From the NCBI GenBank assembly GCA_028641055.1, contig CM054057.1, positions 723,193,931 through 723,257,930 of the forward strand: a stretch of 64,000 nucleotides of DNA, read 5' to 3'. The position numbers were made by a program, and so were the translations under genes. How positions within the stretch are numbered: the first letter of the stretch is position 1; every line of letters begins with the position of its first letter. Below the pieces are notes generated by a model that worked only from the letters and a program-made list of their open reading frames with translations, ran no database searches and had not been told where the DNA came from. Of the stretch, positions 1 through 10,008 are shown one piece after another. Origin of the DNA: Alopecurus myosuroides. Its lineage: Eukaryota; Streptophyta; Magnoliopsida; Poales; Poaceae.

Positions 1-443
1 TTCGTGGATGGGCTCTGTCTTTTCGTTTCCGGCCTCTTACGCCTATTTGGATCTTGTCTGTACTCAGACATTTTGGATGCTTCCGCTGTGATGTAATGAT
101 GAATTGTTGGGACATGTGTCCTCTGGATGATTGTATTTGCTATCTCTGCTCTAGTGAGAGCTATTTGCAACTTATTTCAATCTTTTGTGTCTTAGAGATC
201 TGTTGTGATATCACTTGTTCCAATGCCGTTGACGTACCATGTGTGTATGTTTTGAAGTACGTCAATCGAAGTATCTGGATTTCTATGGGATGGTTTGCGC
301 AGACGATGAATAGTAAGAGAATGGTTGTCACACGTTTACGTGTTGGCCTGCTCATATTGAGATGCGGGTGCTGATATGCCCCGTAAGCCATTCATCTACT
401 GTTTAACGGACTGTGAGTATCCCCTAGAAGTCCGGGTGCGACA
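1..443 (+). repeat. 3' end of the 5' LTR of Gypsy A
   Basis: The stretch matches 5540-5982 with few differences (for example TCTGTC against TCCGTC near the start, and CTGATA against CCGGTA near position 370). It ends in GTGCGACA, directly before a primer binding site, which identifies it as the 5' LTR. An open frame of about 106 codons here is also found in the other LTR copies but has no recognisable domain; I do not treat it as a gene. Confidence 0.88.
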
Positions 444-445
444 AA

Positions 446-458
446 TGGTATCAGAGCC
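446..458 (+). other. Primer binding site of Gypsy A
   Basis: TGGTATCAGAGCC begins two bases after the LTR end. This sequence is the usual initiator-methionine tRNA binding site of plant LTR retrotransposons, where minus-strand DNA synthesis starts. The same motif follows the SIRE 5' LTRs in this window. Confidence 0.85.
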
Positions 459-1037
459 TGTCTGCCTGTAGGATCCATTTTTACTGGTCGCAGTTGAGTC
501 TAGAAACTATTTTGTAGCTATATAGGAAAAATGAAACGTGAGAGTAGGAATTCTGTTCTTTTTCTTCTTTCCCCCCACCTTTTTCTGGTAAGGAAGTGCA
601 ACGTTGTTTTCCCTTCTCATCTAAACTTTCAAGTTAGGATTTCACGTATCCTGGTTTCTCTAGGATGGTTATATCTACTAGACCATAGGAATGGAGGTGG
701 TTGTGACATGATTTATCATGTTGCCTACTCACGATTGAGAACGGAGGCGTGTAAGCCCCGGAAGCAAATCCTCTATTCCTTAAGCAGTAGATATTGATCC
801 TTTAGATGCCCGGATGGGTTTTTCCGTAGTACCTCAGGAGTGTTTTGTTCTCGTGTTTCCCGAATGCTGCTTCGTTATCCTGTTCTTCTCAACATCCTTT
901 TCGTCCGTTCAAACTTTGTTGTTGCTTCCCATTTTAGTTCTTTTACCGGCGTCTAATCAATAACGCTGTTCCACCCTTTTGGCCAGTCTATTCTCCAAAT
1001 ATTCAGCTATACACCCGATGCAAAACCTCTACCTTTA
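459..1037 (+). other. Gypsy A leader, no gene recognised
   Basis: This is AT/T-rich leader sequence between primer binding site and pol remnant. The short frame at 531-797 shows no gag, zinc-knuckle or protease motif. I see nothing functional here beyond being part of the internal region. Confidence 0.5.
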
Positions 1038-1200
1038 CTTGAAAATGTTCCGGTGGTTTGTGAATTCCCTGACGTCTTTCCAGAAGAGTTGCGAGGGATG
1101 CCTATCGTCTTGAACTTCCAGAAAAAAAAACTATCAAAGGTGCACGATGTGTTTCACGTGTCACAGCTCAAGAGGATCTTCGCAAGAAGTATCCGGACCT
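1038..1200 (+). pseudogene. Fused remnant of Gypsy pol (RT-proximal segment joined to integrase C-terminus)
   Basis: The frame reads VVCEFPDVFPEELRGMP, the well-known segment just before the RT domain in Gypsy chromovirus-type polyproteins. Within about 12 residues it runs into KVHDVFHVSQLKR, which belongs to the far C-terminal part of integrase. The whole RT, RNase H and integrase core between them is therefore missing by an internal deletion. The remaining frame stays open across the junction. It resembles the Tekay/Del chromovirus group, but too little is left for a firm lineage call. Confidence 0.7.
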
Positions 1201-1238
1201 TTTCTTTTCTCAATAGGAATCTCGGGGCGCGATTCCTT

Positions 1239-1248
1239 CAAGGGGGGG
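1239..1248 (+). other. Polypurine tract of Gypsy A
   Basis: CAAGGGGGGG lies six bases before the TGTAACA start of the 3' LTR, the expected place for the plus-strand primer. Confidence 0.7.
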
Positions 1249-2189
1249 CCTTTTGTAACATCCCAAGTATGAAAAATAGCCATTAGAATGTTTGCTCTCT
1301 GTTATTTTATGTTTTGCATCATGACATCATGTTCATTGCATTTGTTTTGCTTGTTTTCCATTTGTTTTCCTATGTTTTTCTTTGTTTTTCTTTGTTTTCT
1401 ATTTGAATTTCAAATCAAATTTCAAACCTTTTGTTTCATACTTGTGATGTTACAATTTCCAAAATGATATTTCAAATCAAAACAATCAATTGTTTCCATT
1501 AAAGTGGTGATTTCAAAACTGTTGATTTGTTTCTATCAAAAATTCATTTAATACCAAACCCTTTTCAAATTCAATTAATTTCCAAAACAACAACTCTTTT
1601 GAAAATTATGAAAATGACCAAAACACTTCCATCATTGTTTCCATCAACCCATAAGGTTCAAAACTATTTAAAATGATGGCTTTTAATAGTTCACTTAATT
1701 CAATTGCTTTCAAATTCAAATTAAATTCCAAACAGCAACCCCTTTGGAATTAATGAAATTTACCAAACAATTCTAAGCAATTTGTTGAAAATAAAATTGA
1801 GGGTTCAACCTATTTGAAATGTTTGTTTTTAATAAATCACTTAATCTCAAAATTCATTCAAATTTGAATCAATTACAAACAGCACTTTTAATTTGAACTT
1901 TTGGAAAACAAAACTTGGCAAATGTTGTTGTTACATATTTTGAACCATATCAAATTTTTCTAAATTTTTCTAACATCCAAACCTAGCCTTTTCTTTCTTT
2001 TCAAATCAGCAAAAAAAAAAGAACAAAGGAAAAAATAAAAAAGAAAGCACAGGGAGAGAGGGGCAGCTAGGCCCAGCCCATCTCCCCTCAGGCCCAAATA
2101 CCCCTTCGACCCCCCACCTTTCTTCTTCCTCTGTACGGAGGAGCATCCACGATGTCCACGTGATAGAGAGGAGCAGGGAACGGTGCAGC

Positions 2190-2720
2190 ACCTCCCCCTC
2201 CTCCTATATCTAAACCCTAGGGTTCCCCTCTAACCCTAGCTCTCCTTCTCTCTCCCTCTCCCCGCCTCCATTCTCTCCCTTCTCCCTCTCTCTTTCTTCT
2301 CTGCTCCACCTCTCTGAATCTCTGTACCTGAAACCGAACCACCCCCCTCCTTCTCTCCGGCGATCGCCGCCGAGGGAGGCCTCCTCCTCGCTGCCTGACG
2401 GCGGGAATGGAATCCCCGTGGATCCCTCTACCTTCTCCACCCCACAGCACGGGCTGGGAGCCACGGAGACACCGCGGCCATCCTCTCCTCGCCGTCGGCC
2501 ACAACCGCTGCACCGTGCGCCTCCTCTGCTCTTCTCCCTTGAGGTGATCTCCCCTCGATCCCCTTCCTCCCTCTCCCTTCCGACCCTACGCACACGAGCA
2601 CCACACTCACCACGCACGTCTGCGGCGCCCTCCCGCGCTCACAGCAGCAGCCGCGACGGCCTCTCTCGGCAGCGATCCCTCCGTCCGCGCCCAGGTTCAG
2701 TAACTGAACCTTAAAGTTCA
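2190..2720 (+). promoter_or_regulatory. Promoter and leader-like GC/CT-rich block inside the Gypsy A LTR
   Basis: A TATATC motif (2205-2210) is followed by AAACCCTAG and TAACCCTAG elements and a long CT-rich tract. This is the layout of many plant 5' untranslated leaders. The solo LTR at 45294-49347 carries the corresponding block on the minus strand (about 48690-48400), so the feature is conserved in the family. I infer the LTR transcription start here. The GC-rich open frames in it look like by-products of composition. Confidence 0.45.
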
Positions 2721-2784
2721 GTTAAATCGCGACAATCTGCACCGTAACCACCCCATGCCCCCTTACCTGTCACAAATCGAACCA

Positions 2785-2845
2785 GCAACGCAGTGGTTAC
2801 TGCTGTTGCGCGCGCAGCAGAGGGGGTGGGTTCGAATCCCACCCC
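2785..2845 (+). other. tRNA-like module in the Gypsy A LTR
   Basis: GCAACGCAGTGGTTACTG resembles a pol III A box/D arm. About 32 bases later GTGGGTTCGAATCCCAC forms a T-arm stem-loop with a consensus B box (GGTTCGAATCC, 2829-2839). A full tRNA cloverleaf is not evident, because the acceptor stem is poor. The solo LTR at 48085-48150 (minus) has an equivalent with GGATCGAATCC. It is probably a tRNA-derived relic rather than a working tRNA gene. Confidence 0.4.
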
Positions 2846-4145
2846 CCACGGGATTAAACCCCATTTTTATTTTTATTTATTCACAACCAAACAAACTGAT
2901 AATCACACCCAGGTCCCTACTGTTAACTTCTAGGCCCCTGTAATTTTTTTTCCTAAGTCCCTAGTAAATGAAAAATGGCAGAATTACACCTTAAACTTGT
3001 AAGTTGCATAAATAAATAATTCCAACTCCAAATTCAACCTTTTAAACATGTATTCTGTACCAAATTGAATTGTATACCCAAATATAAAATTTGTTTACTG
3101 TTTTGAATATTTTAAATTGGTGAAATATTTGAATTCTTGTTCAAATTCACTTAAATTTGCAAAATTCATAACTTGGGCATAAAAACTCCAAATTCCACAA
3201 ACTAAATATGTTTTCCATTCAATTTTTCATGTACTTTGCAAATATAAACTTTGTTTGCTGTTTTGAATAATTCAAATTGCTGAAAACAACTGTTTCTTAA
3301 TTATTGCATTTAAATTTGCCAAAATAATAACTTGCTCATTTTAAAACCTTTTTCAACAAATAAAATATGTTTTCCATGCAAAATTAAACCACCTTTTCAA
3401 ATATAAAATTTGTTTCATGTTTTGAATAATTAAAATTGGTTAAATAATTTAAACCTTGTTTAAATCATTTAAAATTGTTAAATTCATAACTTGATCAAAT
3501 TAAATTAATTTTGAACTTATAAAATATGTTTTCAAACCATAAAAGTATAAGATTTTAAATTATGAATCTCACTTAATGTTTTGCACAAATAAAAATTCAA
3601 ATAAGTTCATGTTTGAATTAAATTTATTTAATTCTTGCTTAAACTTGTTTAATTCATAAATAATTTATTTGAAATCCTTTTTCAACAAGTGAAACATGTA
3701 ATCCACCCAAAATTGTGTGTTATTTTCAAATATGAACTTTGTTATCTGTTTTGAACACTTTAAATTGGTGAAAACAACAAATGCTTGTGTAACACCCTTA
3801 AGGAACCAAAATTGCATAACTTAATAAATACATTTCCAAACTTGTTAAACCTTATTTCAATTTGATTCTATTGTTGTTTTCTTTCTGTTTTCCTCATCCA
3901 TGCATCATTCTAATTCACTTCCACATGTTGGTTAGTTGTAAAACAATTATTTCGACCATAATTCATGGGCTTTCCATATGCAATCCAAATTGCATGTGGG
4001 TCCATTTAATCATGTTGTTACCATATCAATTAGTTTATTTTGGATGCATCAATTAAATGGTCATGCATCATCCCATGATTGTGCACTATGCCATGTTATT
4101 AATTGTTTGTCTCTCTGCGTTGTTTGTTTGCTTCTTCTCGGATAA

Positions 4146-5512
4146 ACGACGACGTTGAGACCAACGATACTTACGACACCCCTTCTGAGGATCTAGCTCA
4201 GTACCAGGCTGCTGAGTTTGCAGGCAAGTATTCACTCACATGAACCATTGTGTTCCTTTCAACATTGGATACCGATACTTTCCGTTGTCTATTCTGCTAG
4301 CCCTATGAATCGTTGCTTCTCTTATGAACCTATCACATGTTATCCTTTAAACCCTGATATAGCCTCACCTCCACACCTACAACCCCGTTGTTTGTTGCCC
4401 GTGTCTTACTAGCATGCTTAGGGTTGTTTTTGCTCGAGTCTGTTGTCTGTTACTTTCTGTTACCATATCTCATTATGTTCTGGGGCTCGATGTTAAACAA
4501 TCAACCTGTTAATGTTTGAGGTAATAATAATTTGCTGATAAGGCACCGGCAGGAGGCCCGGCGTGGTTTTGAGGCCTTCTAGTGTCGACCCTAATTAGGA
4601 AAAGGGTCTTGTCTACTGATCCATGATGAGCGCACTAACCGCATGTAGGAAGCGTGTATGGGCGCCCCCCTCAATTTGATTCGATTCACATCTCGTCCAA
4701 ATCGCCACACTTAGTTCGGGCTTTCCAGTTGATGCATGCATGTGCAGGTGCGAACCCTTGGCGCCAGGGTGGAACTTTTGTAGTCGGCATTTAGGGCGGC
4801 GTGGTCTTAGAGTGCTATGAGGGTCCCCTTTTCTTCGTGGGGCTCGATTAGCCGCGCACACACAGCATGTGGTTCTTTGGGCTTGATGTGAAGAAGAGTT
4901 GAGTTGTGTTGAGTGCCCCGCTTGGTGGGAAAGGCCTTCCCATCTGGCGGGTTATTCTTACGTGTACGGCCAAATTGGTGCACCCCTGCAGGGATAAATC
5001 TTCTCGAGAAGCCGTGTTTTCCGCGGTTATGGATGACCTGGTGAAAGTACTGGCTAACAAGTACTCAGAACAACTTACACCTAACTAATGATAACTTGAC
5101 TAGTAATACGCTTATTGACACAACAATCTGAACCATCACTAATCCAACTGTGTGAGTTATCCTCGGATCGCTTCTTTGGATAAGGGGCGAGATCCAGGAT
5201 GGGTTTGTTTGGATCTACTTGTTAGTTGGTTACGATACGCTATCTTATCCCCTTTCTGTTAGCCGGAAGTTATAGCAACTCTGTAGTTGGTTAGTGCAGC
5301 CAGCTGCCGCATCTTTTGTATCACCCTTTCTTCCGTTGAACCCAAAGCATCTGTGCTTGGTGTTGACGGGTTACACTTTGGTGAACTGTGAGTCTTGCTT
5401 GCCAGTACGTTTATGTACTGACCCCTTTGGTGCTGTGGTTTCCGCAGACTACGTTTCCGAGGATCCCCATGGTGGCTACTACGTGGAGTATGACGAGACT
5501 GTTGACGAGTAG
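4146..5512 (+). other. Putative two-exon acidic reading frame inside the Gypsy A LTR (copy 1)
   Basis: Exon-like segment 4146-4223 (78 nt) encodes an acidic peptide containing DDVETNDTYDTPSEDLAQYQ and ends at CAG/GCAAGT, a GC-type splice donor. Segment 5448-5512 (65 nt) follows TTTCCGCAG and encodes DYVSEDPHGGYYVEYDETVD plus a final E and stop. Joining them (intron 4224-5447) keeps the frame through a phase-1 junction, GAC for D. The reverse LTR copy (47116-47039, 45827-45763) has the same exon lengths, donor and acceptor. Here the upstream acceptor AG is AA, so this copy may be broken. No start exon was identified. Function unknown. Confidence 0.45.
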
Positions 5513-6540
5513 ATAGCGGACCCGGGCAGGATCCGAGACTTCGTGGATGGGCTCCGTCTTTTCGTTTCCGGCCTCTTAGGCCTATTTGGATCTTGTCTGT
5601 ACTCAGACATTTTGGATGCTTCCGCTGTGATGTAATGATGAATTGTTGGGACATGTGTCCTCTGGATGATTGTATTTGCTATCTCTGCTCTAGTGAGAGC
5701 TATTTGCAACTTATTTCAATCTTTTGTGTCTTAGAGATCTGTTGTGATATCACTTGTTCCAATGCCGTTGACGTACCATGTGTGTATGTTTTGAAGTACG
5801 TCAATCGAAGTATCTGGATTTCTATGGGATGGTTTGCGCAGACGATGAATAGTAAGAGAATGGTTGTCACACGTTTACGTGTTGGCCTGCTCATATTGAG
5901 ATGCGGGTGCCGGTATGCCCCGTAAGCCATTCATCTACTGTTTAACGGACTGTGAGTATCCCCTAGAAGTCCGGGTGCGACATACATGCAAATAAATCAA
6001 CCAGGGGAAAACGACCCCCGCGCGGAATAATGCAAGCAAGTGCAGAAAAGATTAGGCATGGCAGCCGCAAAACTCGCCTCCTACGATCGCAGGAAAGCAG
6101 CCGCACAGAAGGACAAGGAAGCACCCCGTGGACATAGGGGCACATCACCTGGCAAGGAAAAATCACCCCGTCGGGCATGAGGGAAAGAAGCTCGACGACG
6201 AGGATATAGCCCGATGGCAGCGATAGCAGACCGAGGGGTCGAGGCCGTAGCCGCAACCCGCGAAGAGGACGGGACCGCAGCCCGCGGAGGGATCGAGATC
6301 GCAGTCCGCAAAAAGATCGAGACAGAAACCACTCGCGACATCGCAGCAAGGAACCGAGAGGAGACGTCAATCGCGATGAACCCGGATACAACGCGCGATC
6401 AGACATCGCCCAACGCAAGGTTGATAAAGGTCGGGCGGCCAGAAACCGTGCGGGCTCCCCATCTACATCCTCCGACGTGAAGTCTGCGGAGCCCTATGCT
6501 TTTCCCGCAGCATCCGCGAGGCGCCGCTACCCAAAAGATT

Positions 6541-7613
6541 TAAGCTATCCACGGAAGTACAGAAATACGATGGTTCGCAAGAGCCTTCGGCCTGGTTGTC
6601 AGATTACCTCACGGTAGTAAAATGCCAACGTGGGAACAAAAACACAGCTATGCAGTACCTCAACTTACACCTAGTCGGTGCTGCCCGCAGCTGGCTCGAA
6701 GGAAGGCCGAGGGCATGTTACAGATCTTGGGACGACCTAAACCTCGATTTCTGCAAAAAATTCCAGGCAACATACAAAAGACCGGCGACCATCGAGGAGC
6801 TACGAGCTTGCAAGCATAAAAGTGGCGAGTCTACTCGCGAAAATATTCAGCGATGGACCGAACTCAGGAACACAGCGGGAAATATATCAGAAGAAGTCAC
6901 GGTTGAAGCATTTGCAAAGGGAGCACGGCGAACCTCTTTCCGGGAAGAACTGGGACGACTCGCACCCAAGACCATGGGGAGAGTTGATGGCCATAGCCGA
7001 CAGATGGGCAAACGGTGAAGACGCAGTGCGCAACAAGAAAGATTCATCCCCGACACGCGATGACGATCGCCACAGTCGAAAGAAAAGAAGAAAGAATTAC
7101 GACCACGATGATCGAGAAGAATTTGTGGCAGCGGAGTTCACAAAAAATTGCGACAGCGGATATCGTGGAAAACGCGAGTGGAAGCTAAAGAAGGAATACA
7201 AAACCCCCGAGGAGTACCTCGACGGTTACTGCACGCTACATCTATTTACAGATAAGCGCACCGGAAAAACTAAGGCAACACACCTTCTCAATGACTGCCG
7301 AAAGTTCATTGATATCCATGAGGCCCTCTTGAAGAAAAATAGAGAAGCAATTAATCAGCGTTACCCGCAGCTTCCTGGAGGAGGAGGTCAAGGATTTCAA
7401 CAGCCGCAAGCCCTGCCCCCAGCAGGAAACCAAAACGCGGTGCAAGCTGCACTCCCAGCACCACCCGCCCCAAATCAAGGAGCCAATGGATACCCGAACC
7501 CAACGGGACTCTTAGGCATGATACAGATGGTCTGTCCATCGCGCAGGGCTCAGAAGACAAACACACGGCAGTTATGCATGGCTGTCCAAACCCCACCTAC
7601 GAGAACCGAGTAG
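6541..7613 (+). pseudogene. Gag of Gypsy B
   Basis: The frame starting near APLPKRFKLS continues through WLSDYLTVVKCQRG, AARSWLEGRP and SWDDLNLDFCKKFQATY, which is the retrotransposon gag core (capsid) fold. A frameshift near 6970-6980 moves it to the next frame, with GELMAIADRWANGEDA and then a basic, Pro/Gln-rich tail. No CCHC zinc knuckle is seen, as is common in this lineage. The region before it (5983-6540) is Arg/Ser-rich in one frame and carries several stops. Gag would form the cytoplasmic particle; this copy cannot make it whole. Confidence 0.75.
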
Positions 7614-7619
7614 CTAAAG

Positions 7620-10008
7620 ATGGCGGAACAACCAATAACTTTCTCCAAGGAAGACCACCCTCCGCGAGTCTATCAACCAGGACACGCAACACTAGTCATA
7701 CAGGCGCAAATTGGCAATTATGAGCTGGCTCGCGTGTTCATGGACGGGGGCAGCGGCATCAACATCATCTACGCAGACACGCTCCGTCGTATGAACAAGA
7801 ATTTGGATGGACTCGCGGAATCAGAGACATCCTTCCACGGGATAGTTCTAGGGAAAGAAGTCCGTCCACTCGGAACAATCAACCTGGAGGTGGTGCTAGG
7901 CAACCGAAGTAATTACAGGCGAGAATTTCTTGATTTCGAAGTCGTCGATTGGCCCTCACAGTACCACGCCATTCTCGGTTGAACGGCGTTCGCCAGATTC
8001 ATGGCAGTACCGCACTACGCATACTTGAAGCTCAAGTTGCCTGGAGAATATGGCACAATCACCATCGATGGCGATTTCCAAAAGTCCAATAAATGCGACA
8101 TCGAATTCAATGAGTTTGCCCAATCCTTCGGGATGCAGGAAGAACTAGAGGAGATAGCAAAAACCATGGAGCACTCTGTGATGCCTCTCACCAAGAAGAA
8201 CGCTCCAGAGCTCGAGTTCAACCCCAATAGCGGTACTCGCAAGCATCAAGCACACCCAACGGATTCTGCAAAGACGGCGATGGTGTCCACCACCCTCTCG
8301 CCGGCATAGGAAGGCGCGCTCGTCGAGCTCCTCCGCGAGTACTGGGAAATTTTTGCCTGGCAGCCTTCAGATATGCCAGGGATACCCAGGGAGTTCGTCG
8401 AGCACTCACTTGAAGTCTTCAAAGACGCCAAGCCTATCAAGCAGACCACTCGAAGGTTCTCAGAGCCCAAACAAAAAGCGCTCGGAGAAGAAGTAAACAG
8501 ACTACTCGCAGCAAAATTTATTCGGGAGATAAAAATTTATTCGGAAGAAAAAATAACAACATCCTTCGCGTGTGCATCGACTACACGTCGTTGAATAAAC
8601 ACTGCCCCAAGGATAACTTTCCCCTGCCATGAATCGATCAGATCGTGGACTCTACAGCAGGTTGCCAACGCCTCTCTTTCTTGGACGCCTACTCAGGCTA
8701 TAATCAGATCAGGATGAAGAAGGAGGACGAGGAGAAGACGGCGTTTATAACACCCTACGGTGTTTACTGCTACACGACAATGCCCTTCAGGCTGAAGAAC
8801 GCAGGCGCAACATATCAATGCTGCATGCAAAAATGCCTCGCCAAGCTCATTGGCAAGAATGTACAAGTGTACGTTGACGACATCTTCATCAAGACTCGAG
8901 TGGAAGATACGCTTCTCGACGATATCAGAGAAACATTCGACGCGTTGAACGCATACCGAATCAAGCTCAACCCGACCAAGTGTGTCTTTGGCGTCCCTGC
9001 AGGACAACTTCTCGGGTACCTGGTCTCCGCTTGAGGGATTGAAGCTAACCCGGAGAAAATCCAAGCAATCCTGACAATGAAGGATCCAACCAATCTCCAT
9101 GGTGTGCAGCAGCTTGCGGGACGACTAGCCGCCCTAAGCAGATTCATTGCGAGGATAGGCGAGCAAGCGTTACCTTTCTACAAGTTATTGAAGAAAACGG
9201 ATAAATTCGAGTGGACACCCGAAGCACAGAAAGCATTCGCAGACCTCAAGCGAGCATTGCAGAGCAGGCGCGTCCTGGCAACACCGCAAGAGCGGGAGCC
9301 ACTATTCCTATACCTAGCCGCGACAAATCAGGTCATCAGCACATCAATTGTGGTGGAGCGGCCAGAGAACGGCAAGGCGTTTGGCATCTAGAGGCCAATA
9401 TATTACATCAGCGAGGTGCTTTCGCCCTGCAAACAGCGATATCCGCATTACCAGAAACTCGCGTACGGTGTGGTGCTCACAGCCCGAAAGCTCAAACATT
9501 ACTTCCAGGAACACACCGTCATGGTGGTAAACGGCGCATCACTGGGTACTATCATGAATAACCCAATGGCATCCGGAAGAATTGCAAAGTGGAGTATTGA
9601 GCTTGGCGCCTGGGACATCATATATGTGGGTCGCAAATCTATCAAATCACAAGTGCTCGTGGAGTTCCTAAGCGAGTGGACAGAACTACAAACGCCAGGC
9701 CCTCCATAGTATACAAGCAACTGGATAATGTATTTCGATGGATCAAAGAAAAACAAGGAGCCAGAGCTGGGGTAGTCCTGATATCCCCGAGAGGTGACAA
9801 GTTACAATACGTCCTTCGATTGGACTTTCCACTCGACGACCCGGCGTCAAATAATGACGCAGAGTATGAGGGCCTCCTACATGGCATGAAGATGGTGATT
9901 GCCTGTGGAGCAACCTGACTAATGATCTATGGAGATTCAAACCTGATAGTGCAGCAAACAATGAAAGAGTGCAACGCCATTGCAGAAAACATGGTTGCAT
10001 ATTGAGAC
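7620..10008 (+). pseudogene. Protease, RT and dual RNase H region of Gypsy B pol
   Basis: Protease: FMDGGSGINIIYADTL with the active-site Asp (about 7738). RT: FLDAYSGYNQI, TAFITPYGVYCY, FRLKNAGATYQ and the catalytic VYVDD (about 8870-8884). RNase H1: KAFADLKRAL through KLAYGVVLTARKLKHYFQ (to about 9700). A second, archaeal-type RNase H follows: MYFDGSKK, AGVVLISPRGD, NNDAEYEGLLHG, IYGDSNL. In-frame stops occur near 7980, 8307, 8631, 9032, 9389, 9707, 9916 and 10004. A small deletion/duplication near 8520-8560 removes part of the RT N-terminus. The paired RNase H domains place the element in the Tat lineage. Confidence 0.8.

Larger units (their letters stand above)
1..5982 (+). mobile_element. 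Gypsy element A: long-LTR, internally deleted LTR retrotransposon (5' end outside window)
   Basis: Positions 1-443 are repeated almost exactly at 5540-5982, so two LTRs of one element are present, the first cut by the window edge. The order is LTR end, tRNA-type primer binding site (446), short internal region, polypurine tract (1239), full 3' LTR (1254-5982). The LTR runs from TGTAACATCCC to GGTGCGACA. Only about 810 bp lie between the LTRs, so RT, RNase H and most of integrase are absent. The element cannot move on its own protein. It lies inside the internal region of Gypsy B, whose gag begins just downstream. The target duplication cannot be tested because the left end is outside. Confidence 0.88.
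1254..5982 (+). repeat. 3' LTR of Gypsy A (about 4.7 kb)
   Basis: The LTR starts TGTAACATCCC and ends GGTGCGACA. A reverse-orientation relative at 45294-49347 has the same ends and layout, which fixes the borders. Inside, in order: an AT-rich segment (1300-2040), a GC/CT-rich transcribed-looking segment (2190-2720), a tRNA-like module (2785-2845), a long AT-rich segment (2940-4130), and a segment with two exon-like frames (4146-5512). The size is unusual; most LTRs are 0.3-2 kb. Confidence 0.87.

Noticed and set aside
54..374. Conserved 106-codon frame in the LTR end (also at 5593-5925)
   Set aside because: Open in both copies only because they are near-identical LTRs; the reverse solo LTR does not keep it convincingly, and there is no motif.
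2213..2240. Interstitial telomere repeat (AAACCCTAGGG, TAACCCTAG)
   Set aside because: Only two partial units, in a leader-like context; these are common telo-box promoter motifs rather than telomeric DNA.
2829..2839. Functional tRNA gene in the LTR
   Set aside because: The B box and T-arm are good, but no complete acceptor and anticodon stems can be drawn; kept only as a tRNA-like module.
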